This document shows, one piece after another, positions 7,240 to 12,355 of a stretch of 23,189 nucleotides of DNA. The position numbers and the translations under genes were made by a program. How positions within the stretch are numbered: position 1 is the stretch's first letter; each line of letters begins with the position of its first letter. Under the pieces are notes generated by a model. The model saw nothing but the letters and a program-made list of their open reading frames with translations. It did no database searches and was not told the DNA's origin. The stretch covers positions 1 to 23,189 of the IMG/VR virus record IMGVR_UViG_3300036761_000294, one strand, 5' to 3'. The stretch is from a virus.

Positions 7240-7767
7240 CTACTTTATCTCCGTGATATGCAACTGCAAGCGGCGCGCATAGGTGTTCCCCTTGATCGCC
7301 GCAACCCAGGCGCCGCCACTGTCGGCCACGATGAACCGAGCGCGAATGATAGGCCCCGCCATAAGGGCCGTCGAATCACGATTGAACGTCTTTGCGCCGG
7401 TCGTGGTAATCACGAATCCCGAATCGCTGAGCGGCAAAAACGCAATGCGCGGCGAATCGATCAGCGTGACGGTTGTCCACGTGGCATTGTCCATCGATGT
7501 CTGGATTTGCACCTTCAAAGAATCATTGGCAAAGTTCGAATCAGTTCCCGACACCGGCGCGAGACGATGATACGTGAACCACACCCGATCCGTCGCGTCG
7601 TCAAGGATGAACGGATTGGAATACACGGTGTCTTTGTAATACCGGATATTCGCGGCTGCCGAGTCGGCCTGTTTGATTTGGTGCGACCAGTTGACCTCCA
7701 GCGCGACCGCCCCCGCAGTTGAGGCCATTGAAATCAGGGCCGCTATCGAAAGACAAAGTTTCTTCAT
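7240..7767 (-). CDS. secreted beta-rich protein of unknown function inside the tail operon
   Basis: The product is 175 residues with a clear Sec signal peptide: Lys at 2-3, hydrophobic residues 4-15, and an A-G-A cleavage motif at 18-20. A strong GGAGG ribosome binding site lies about 5 nt upstream of the ATG, which fixes the start. The mature domain alternates short beta strands with Asp/Ser/Thr-rich turns and has no Cys; it resembles a jelly-roll or adhesion-type domain but no named family. It sits between the tail-chaperone genes and the tape measure, in a slot where siphoviruses do not usually place exported proteins. A virion protein would not normally be exported, so it may act in the host envelope, for example to modify the surface or block a receptor. 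The signal peptide is seen; the role is inference. Confidence 0.78.
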   Translation of the reverse strand: MKKLCLSIAALISMASTAGAVALEVNWSHQIKQADSAAANIRYYKDTVYSNPFILDDATDRVWFTYHRLAPVSGTDSNFANDSLKVQIQTSMDNATWTTVTLIDSPRIAFLPLSDSGFVITTTGAKTFNRDSTALMAGPIIRARFIVADSGGAWVAAIKGNTYARRLQLHITEIK

Positions 7768-7779
7768 GTATCCCTCCGG

Positions 7780-8106
7780 TTATTTGTCGTTGGCTTCTCG
7801 TAATTTCCGTATCTCTGCGAGTTTGCTATCGATAATGGCACAGCAATCGACGTACACGGCCGGGAGTGCGTAATACTGTTCGGGTGTTGCAATGCGTTTG
7901 AGACCATCACACGCCGAATAGACTCTGAGCGCCTCATAACTGAGCGGCGTGAAATATCCGCTCGGACATATCCCGTACAGCATGACCGCCCGGTATGCCG
8001 GGAGCCAGTCCATGCCTTTGACGCGCTTGACCGTGTCCGTGAAGGCGTCAACGGTGTCGAGCGAGACATCGAGAGTCGGCAAGTCGGGCGCTTCGGCATG
8101 GATCAC
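7780..8106 (-). CDS. tail assembly chaperone-like protein, second ORF (T-like)
   Basis: The product is 108 residues, beginning with GTG at 8106..8104, which overlaps the stop of the preceding gene (GTGA). The pair of small, partly overlapping ORFs between tail tube and tape measure is the G/GT arrangement of siphovirus tail assembly chaperones. The frame is -1 relative to the upstream ORF, the direction used for the lambda G-GT fusion. No canonical slippery heptamer is visible; the last codons before the stop are AAA GGG. The middle part contains Tyr- and Cys-bearing helices (LSYEALRVYSACDGLKRI), and the end is a charged helix. It may be made separately by translational coupling rather than by frameshift. 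The family call rests mainly on position and size. Confidence 0.6.
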   Translation of the reverse strand: MIHAEAPDLPTLDVSLDTVDAFTDTVKRVKGMDWLPAYRAVMLYGICPSGYFTPLSYEALRVYSACDGLKRIATPEQYYALPAVYVDCCAIIDSKLAEIRKLREANDK

Positions 8107-8525
8107 CCTTTGTCGGCTAAAGCATTTAAGTCCGCCGCAACATCCGCCTCGCTGAGGGTCGGGCGGCTCGACCCAGACAGAATTCCCTCCGCTGGCTTGC
8201 CACTCAACAAGGTCTCTGAGTTTTTTGCTTCGACCTCGCCCAGCGTCGCGAACCGCGTGATCGCGCTGACCAGATCGAGCAGGTCTTTGGCCGTCTCGAG
8301 CGACTGGATATTCGCCTCAACCGACTCTTTGTCCCGCCCCTCGAAGTGATCGATCATAGCTGCCAACAGGCCAGCATTGACAAGTTTGCCGTCCTTGATT
8401 TCAATCAGTTTTTGCAGGTCGGACAGTCCGGCCAGCCGTTCACCGATAGATATGCTTTTGAGGTAGACCTTTGTCCCGTTGACATCGATCTCATGCACCG
8501 TGTTCGGGTCTGCGAATCGTAACAT
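8103..8525 (-). CDS. tail assembly chaperone-like protein, first ORF (G-like)
   Basis: The product is 140 residues, starting right after the tail tube gene with a GAGGAG ribosome binding site. The N-terminus (VHEIDVNGTKVYLKSIS) is the short beta hairpin seen in many phage tail chaperones and DUF-type tail-region proteins, followed by a helical domain with GERLAGLSDLQKLIEI, an acidic central part, and a C-terminal helix ending in LNALADKG. Its stop overlaps the GTG of the next ORF. The likely job is to bind tape measure protein and recruit tail tube subunits during assembly. Identification rests on position, size and the two-ORF arrangement rather than a diagnostic motif. Confidence 0.65.
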   Translation of the reverse strand: MLRFADPNTVHEIDVNGTKVYLKSISIGERLAGLSDLQKLIEIKDGKLVNAGLLAAMIDHFEGRDKESVEANIQSLETAKDLLDLVSAITRFATLGEVEAKNSETLLSGKPAEGILSGSSRPTLSEADVAADLNALADKG

Positions 8526-8526
8526 A

Positions 8527-9531
8527 CTACCAACTCCTCAGCGTTGAATTGGCCATGATGAGAGTGGCGATCGTGGTGCCGCCGGAAGGGACAAAGAGTT
8601 TACCCTCCAACGTCACGCCCAGCAGGTCCTGATTGTCGGGCGACGCGTTGGTCAGCTTGCTTTGAGCCGCGAAGTCAAAGTCCCCATCGGTCGTACCCGG
8701 GGTCACGTTGCCCCAGCCGAGATTTATCGGTATCAAAGTACCGGCGGCGAGAGCAGTCCGGGCGGTCAGGATGTTCGCATCATAGACGCAATCGACCTTG
8801 TATGTCCCCGCCCGCGACACAATCCCCCATGTCTGGAAATTCCCAGCGCCGTCTTGTCCAACCCCTACGACTTCCTGAGTGAGGACGATCTCGATATTTT
8901 TGAAAGCCAGCGGCACGACCCCCCCCCCAAAGTCCATTGTGAAGCGCGCCCGATTGGCGGCATGCCAGTATTCAAAGTTGGCGCGCGTCCAGGTGCCTGA
9001 TGGCGTGCTTGTGGCGGGAACCCCCATGCCGATCATTGCCGCGGTGACCTTCATGCGGCCATTTGCAGGCACGGAGATTGTCAGCGACTTAGCGATGCAA
9101 TTCTTGACTTTGAGCGAATGGGCGGCTACGGGATAGCGCTCGATGATTGTGCCGGTCCACCCGGCGTTGCCGGTGCTGAAATCGGGCTGGGTGGCCGGTG
9201 TCGTGAAAGTCTTTTTCATTGTTCCCGTTCCGACTTCCACGACGCTCTGGAAATAAGCATAGAACAGGTGATCGACGGTCTTCTGCTTGGCGTCCATGAC
9301 CAGAGAGAACTCAGGCGTCACCTGATACGGGTCAGGTACTAAGTCATTGCCAAATGCGGCCCGGCTGGCATGGACCTGCGGCGACTCCCGTAGATTAGGA
9401 ACCACCGGGAGCACTACATGCTCACAATCAAGTTCCGTAAAAGCCGCCGCGTCAGCAGTGGCAGTTCCCCAGACGGTTTGCTCGGCGAGGCCGTACCGCT
9501 TGTCCCTGCTCGAATAGACATCAAGTGCCAT
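8527..9531 (-). CDS. major tail tube protein
   Basis: The product is 334 residues. It starts at ATG 9531 with an AAGGAGG ribosome binding site inside the end of the preceding small gene. The first half has features of siphovirus tail tube proteins: a YGLAEQTVWGTAT opening typical of this family, an early loop, and PDPYQVTPEFSLVMDA before a domain ending in Tyr/Phe-rich DHLFYAYFQSVVEVGTG. Residues 130-300 form a long beta-rich region with SLTISVPANGRMKVTAAMIG. The position before the chaperone pair and tape measure supports the call. A run of ten G (8919-8928 on the complement) encodes Gly202-204; slippage there would frameshift the protein. The product is longer than a minimal tube protein, so an extra surface domain may be present. 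Confidence 0.85.
   Translation of the reverse strand: MALDVYSSRDKRYGLAEQTVWGTATADAAAFTELDCEHVVLPVVPNLRESPQVHASRAAFGNDLVPDPYQVTPEFSLVMDAKQKTVDHLFYAYFQSVVEVGTGTMKKTFTTPATQPDFSTGNAGWTGTIIERYPVAAHSLKVKNCIAKSLTISVPANGRMKVTAAMIGMGVPATSTPSGTWTRANFEYWHAANRARFTMDFGGGVVPLAFKNIEIVLTQEVVGVGQDGAGNFQTWGIVSRAGTYKVDCVYDANILTARTALAAGTLIPINLGWGNVTPGTTDGDFDFAAQSKLTNASPDNQDLLGVTLEGKLFVPSGGTTIATLIMANSTLRSW
8919..8928 (-). repeat. G10 mononucleotide tract in the tail tube gene
   Basis: Ten consecutive G on the coding strand encode three Gly codons plus the first base of the next Val codon. Loss of one G leads quickly to a stop (TAG about 18 codons later), while gain of one G opens a different frame for about 45 codons. 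The tract is a likely site of replication or transcription slippage. Confidence 0.9.
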
Positions 9532-9532
9532 A

Positions 9533-9706
9533 TCACGCCTCCTTAACGAAGCCGTCCGCTATCAGGGCGTCGGCGATGGTTTCGTCAAAACTAACAGTCT
9601 CGCCCTGCTTGAGCGCCTGAATGACTTCGACCCCCGTGCCATAACTACTTGCGGCGGCGTATGCTTTGAGCATAAGTCCCAGCTCGGTTATGATGAAACT
9701 TCTCAT
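9533..9706 (-). CDS. small 57-aa protein upstream of tail tube gene
   Basis: ATG 9706..9704 has an AGGAG ribosome binding site about 6 nt upstream and lies three bases past the stop of the preceding gene. The frame ends in TGA at 9535..9533, one base before the tail tube ATG, and its last codons (GTT AAG GAG GCG) contain that gene's ribosome binding site. The peptide has a helical N-terminus (ELGLMLKAYAAAS) and an acidic C-terminal half (FDETIADALIADGF). I do not recognise a family. Perfect packing between the two neighbours and good ribosome binding sites on both sides make it a real gene, probably a minor assembly or accessory protein of the tail region. Confidence 0.75.
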   Translation of the reverse strand: MRSFIITELGLMLKAYAAASSYGTGVEVIQALKQGETVSFDETIADALIADGFVKEA

Positions 9707-9709
9707 GCG

Positions 9710-10204
9710 TTACTCCTGCGTATGTTCAACGACCGCGCGGACCTCGATCACGAGTGCCCCGCCAATCGTGGCTGATTCTTCAAAAATCTGTTTTGTCATC
9801 GCCTGCCCGACCTGCCAGACTTGTATCTGGGATCGCGGTTGTGTGGCACTGGCCAGGGTCAACCGGGCGCGTAACTTATTCTCGATGGATTCAAGTAGCC
9901 GCGCCTGCCGCTTTTCATCGTGGAGGCCGCCGGCGAAATCAGTGTGAACGCGAATCGTATAGATCATGCGGTGATTGGCAACAATGCCCGTCGTACCGAT
10001 AGCATCAGCGCCGTCGGCGGCTTCGGCCCGTTCAAGTCCAATCGTGATCGCGCTCAACTGAATGTCCGCGACTGTGTGCGTGTCGTGGACTTCGGTGAAC
10101 GTCGGATCATAGCCGGTAGCCATCGCCGTCACCAACTCGCCCAAGCGCGCGTAGAGAAACTGCCGGGTGGCTTCGATATATGACGTACCGTAGACAACCG
10201 CCAT
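9710..10204 (-). CDS. tail terminator / neck-like protein (second of two)
   Basis: The product is 164 residues. Its ATG overlaps the stop of the previous gene by one base (TGATG). The layout is an N-terminal helix (residues 7-28, YIEATRQFLYARLGELV) followed by alternating beta strands, then a helix with RQARLLESIENKLRARL and a final strand pair ending in VVEHTQE. This resembles the alpha/beta tail-terminator or minor tail proteins placed just before the tail tube gene in siphoviruses. Its role would be to cap the growing tail tube and join it to the head. Two proteins of this general type occur in a row (the other at 10204-10659), so which one is the true terminator cannot be told from sequence alone. 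Confidence 0.6.
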   Translation of the reverse strand: MAVVYGTSYIEATRQFLYARLGELVTAMATGYDPTFTEVHDTHTVADIQLSAITIGLERAEAADGADAIGTTGIVANHRMIYTIRVHTDFAGGLHDEKRQARLLESIENKLRARLTLASATQPRSQIQVWQVGQAMTKQIFEESATIGGALVIEVRAVVEHTQE

Positions 10205-10659
10205 CAGACCGCCCCTTTCGCCCGGATGTAGCGCAGGTGCAATGAAACGATGCAGTCGGCCATGTTGCGATCAGGGTAGAGATTATATGAATCGACAGCG
10301 GCGACCCGGATATGGACGAAACTGCCGTCACTGAGTGAGCGGTCATCGGCGAACTTCTGAATCTCGGCCACAACGGCGTTGAGATTCGTCAACGCGTCCT
10401 CTTTGGTGTCCAACTTGACAAGGATTTGCAGATGGATATGCGACAGATACCGCACATTCACAGCGTCTTGGACTTCGGGGATAGATTCACCCGCGTCTAT
10501 GATCGTGATCGCGGGGGTCTGCGTCTGCGGCGTGGTTAGGTAATTCGTTTTCCACCGGGTGATATTCGGGCCTTTGACGGCGACAGAAACGCCGGGCGTC
10601 TCAAAGTGATCGCGCAGATCGCTTTCCAATGCAGTCAGGACGGATTCTTTACTGCTCAC
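10204..10659 (-). CDS. tail terminator / neck-like protein (first of two)
   Basis: The product is 151 residues, with GTG start 10659..10657 overlapping the stop of the gp10-like gene (GTGA). The N-terminal helix (SVLTALESDLRDHF) and a beta strand carrying PAITIIDAGE are followed by a strand with YLSHIHLQILVKLDTKEDA, a helix (TNLNAVVAEIQKF) and closing strands. This order of helix, ligand-like strand and the HIHLQIL strand is common in minor tail or tail-completion proteins (DUF-type gpU-like). It lies between the HK97 gp10-like protein and the second similar protein, so it belongs to the head-tail joining set. No enzymatic motif is present. Confidence 0.6.
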   Translation of the reverse strand: MSSKESVLTALESDLRDHFETPGVSVAVKGPNITRWKTNYLTTPQTQTPAITIIDAGESIPEVQDAVNVRYLSHIHLQILVKLDTKEDALTNLNAVVAEIQKFADDRSLSDGSFVHIRVAAVDSYNLYPDRNMADCIVSLHLRYIRAKGAV

Positions 10660-11117
10660 TTGCGCCCCCCGATAGCCGCCAGCATGATATTGATGACCTT
10701 ATCCTTGCTCTGCCGCCACGCTGGTTTGACATACGCCCTCGGCGGGATCGTGATCGCCGTCGTGCTCGCGCGCAGGTGAATCCCTGTTGCATGGAGGTAT
10801 CGACGCATGGCCTCCGTTATGGTGATCCGACCACCAAACTCCTGAATGGCCGCATACACCGTATTCGGGCCAACCTTGACGACCATGCCGTTGGATTCCG
10901 CTTGAGCGGTGACGCTTCGACGTAGGTTACTCGTGACCCAGCCGGGATAGGGATTCCCCGGTGATCGCTTGCCCGACAGGTTCTTCTTGATCTGCGCTTC
11001 AACGGCAAAGCCGGATTTGAGCAGACCCGCTTTCGCTCGCGTCAAAGTCGCGCCGAGAAAGGTCCCGAACCGCGCCACGCGGGCTTCGTCGTCCCATTTG
11101 ACGATCAGTTCAGCCAA
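10656..11117 (-). CDS. HK97 gp10-like head-tail joining (neck) protein
   Basis: The product is 153 residues, apparently starting with TTG at 11117..11115, since no ATG or GTG exists in frame nearby. The TTG overlaps the end of the connector gene, so initiation is probably coupled. An AAGG motif lies about 9 nt upstream. Features of the gp10/virion-morphogenesis family are a basic helix in the first 50 residues, a VGPNTVYAAIQEFGG strand-turn (the family's YA..QEFGG), and the ending IPPRAYVKPAWRQS (R.YL.PA). These proteins close the head or join it to the tail. The order connector, gp10-like, tail terminators, tail tube agrees with HK97-type phages. Confidence 0.8.
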   Translation of the reverse strand: MAELIVKWDDEARVARFGTFLGATLTRAKAGLLKSGFAVEAQIKKNLSGKRSPGNPYPGWVTSNLRRSVTAQAESNGMVVKVGPNTVYAAIQEFGGRITITEAMRRYLHATGIHLRASTTAITIPPRAYVKPAWRQSKDKVINIMLAAIGGRK

Positions 11118-11703
11118 TGACCACCGCCTTGTGGCTGTCGAGGATCATCTTGAGGTCGGGCGGCAATTTGTCGAGCGAGAACGATATGCTGTGGGCGTCA
11201 AACGATTCAGACGCCACGCCTTCTTGCTTGTCGACGATCTTTCGCAAGGCGCGGAAGATGAACTGCGCGCAGGCGTACTTCAAATCCTGCGGCACGTCCG
11301 TTATCGCATACCCGGCCTTGCAGGTCAACTTGTAATTGCGCTTCCCACCCCAGAAATAGTTTGCATCCGTGAAATACAGCAACCCATTCGCGGCTGTGTA
11401 CGTCCACGCACCCGTGACCGTCTGCCAAGTCGCACCGTCAAACCATTTGAGGGTGGGTGTCGGCGAGGCGAGAATCGGCCAATCAGCCGCGTATTTCTCC
11501 TGAGTACCGTTGCCGTCGAATATCCAATCAGCCGCTGATGCCGGTACGATAAACGTCCGGTGACAATACCGGGCGATAAACGTCGAGGCCGAATTGATGT
11601 GTGTCTCAATCGTCGGTTGTTCTCGGCCCGCATTGGCATCAGTCTGCCCAATGAAGTCGCGGTATTCCTGAGCGGTGATGAGTGCGGATGTACCGAGACT
11701 CAT
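11110..11703 (-). CDS. head-tail connector (HK97 gp6-like adaptor)
   Basis: The product is 197 residues. The ATG overlaps the stop of the preceding small gene (ATGA). The N-terminal helices (ITAQEYRDFIGQ, then TIETHINSASTFIARYCHRTF) are characteristic of gp6-like connectors: a first helix with a Phe-Ile pair and a second helix ending in a Cys/Arg motif before a beta hairpin. The central part has beta strands with many Trp and Tyr residues, and the C-terminal part has DVPQDLKYACAQFIFRALRKI, the family's core helix. The protein should bind the portal and form a ring that extends the DNA channel. The order right after capsid genes supports this. Confidence 0.82.
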   Translation of the reverse strand: MSLGTSALITAQEYRDFIGQTDANAGREQPTIETHINSASTFIARYCHRTFIVPASAADWIFDGNGTQEKYAADWPILASPTPTLKWFDGATWQTVTGAWTYTAANGLLYFTDANYFWGGKRNYKLTCKAGYAITDVPQDLKYACAQFIFRALRKIVDKQEGVASESFDAHSISFSLDKLPPDLKMILDSHKAVVIG

Positions 11704-11912
11704 TTGTTTTTCTTCGGTCCTTCGGCCATGCGGTTCTTATCCGGGGCGGATGCGGCCTTTGCGAATGTTGGGCCGCCAACTTCCGAAAAATACGCCCCGA
11801 AGGTTTCGAGCAGATACGCGGCGCGTTCCTCGGTCACTTCGGCAATCGTCCCGTCAAAGAATCCCTCGTATGAGTCGAATCCCCCGGCGGCTGTGAATTT
11901 AAGTTTTGGCAT
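11700..11912 (-). CDS. small head-region protein, 70 aa
   Basis: ATG 11912..11910 has an AGGAG ribosome binding site about 8 nt upstream. The stop overlaps the connector start. The peptide starts with a beta strand (KLKFTAAGGFDSY), contains a turn and a helix (VTEERAAYLLETFGAYF), and ends in a charged, Lys-rich tail. Similar short genes (VTEEKAEYL-type) between capsid and connector in phages are commonly unannotated head proteins. No enzymatic motif is present. The tail KNRMAEGPKKNK suggests a flexible basic end that could contact DNA or another virion protein, but this is inference. Confidence 0.7.
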   Translation of the reverse strand: MPKLKFTAAGGFDSYEGFFDGTIAEVTEERAAYLLETFGAYFSEVGGPTFAKAASAPDKNRMAEGPKKNK

Positions 11913-11997
11913 CTATCTAACTCCTAAAGTATGGACGGCGGGGGGGAAGAGAACCCGCCGCCCGTTCTGCATGCGACGACCCAGGGTGAGTGGGTTA

Positions 11998-12267
11998 TCA
12001 GACGCTATTTTGCAACCAGAACAAGACCACCTGATTGCTCGACGTGTTTGTGCTGGCGAATTGGATGTTGCCGTCGGACGTGATCGAACACTCCGACGTC
12101 AAATCCGCCACGCTGGCGATGGAAGCCGCTGTGGTGAACACCAGCGCGCCCCAAATCGTGTCGGTTGTCTTTATGCCAGTCACCGCGATATTCGCGGCCG
12201 CAGTCGTGCCTGCGGCGGCGGTCATCCGACACAGCAGGCGTTCTTTTGCTCTCGTCATTACGGCCAT
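11998..12267 (-). CDS. small head-region protein downstream of capsid, possible decoration protein
   Basis: The product is 89 residues, with ATG 12267..12265 and an AAGGAG ribosome binding site 7 nt upstream. After a basic start (MAVMTRAKERLLCRM) it is rich in Ala, Thr and Ser with beta-strand character (NIAVTGIKTTDTIWGALVF and SNQVVLFWLQNSV). It sits directly after the major capsid gene, a slot often used by head decoration or stabilisation proteins. No characteristic decoration-protein motif is recognised, so this is an inference from position and composition. A GC-rich hairpin (12313-12334) separates it from the capsid stop. Confidence 0.65.
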   Translation of the reverse strand: MAVMTRAKERLLCRMTAAAGTTAAANIAVTGIKTTDTIWGALVFTTAASIASVADLTSECSITSDGNIQFASTNTSSNQVVLFWLQNSV

Positions 12268-12312
12268 GTTATTGCTCCTTACTCAACAGTTTCATGTTTC
12301 GTTCTCAGCCGA

Positions 12313-12334
12313 GCCGGAGCATAAAATCTCCGGC
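12313..12334 (-). promoter_or_regulatory. hairpin downstream of the capsid gene
   Basis: A perfect 7-bp inverted repeat (GCCGGAG / CTCCGGC) surrounds an 8-nt loop. On the transcribed strand it starts 22 nt past the capsid stop and is not followed by a T run, so it is not a standard intrinsic terminator. A role in mRNA processing, stabilisation of the abundant capsid message, or partial attenuation is possible. Confidence 0.45.
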
Positions 12335-12355
12335 CCTATCCCATCCCTCCACCGA

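Noticed and set aside
6790-7722. A 310-codon plus-strand frame across the tape measure start and the secreted protein
   Set aside because: It spans two real genes antisense and changes character with them. No domain is visible, and the first hydrophobic part mirrors the tape measure codons.
11930-11960. GC-rich inverted repeat (GGCGGG/CCCGCC) with a G7 run between two small head genes as a terminator
   Set aside because: No T tract follows on the transcribed strand, and genes on both sides belong to the same operon. The short stem with a long loop is weak.
11560-12324. A 254-codon plus-strand frame across three small head genes
   Set aside because: The opposing strand has three properly spaced genes with ribosome binding sites. 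This frame has none and no recognisable domain.
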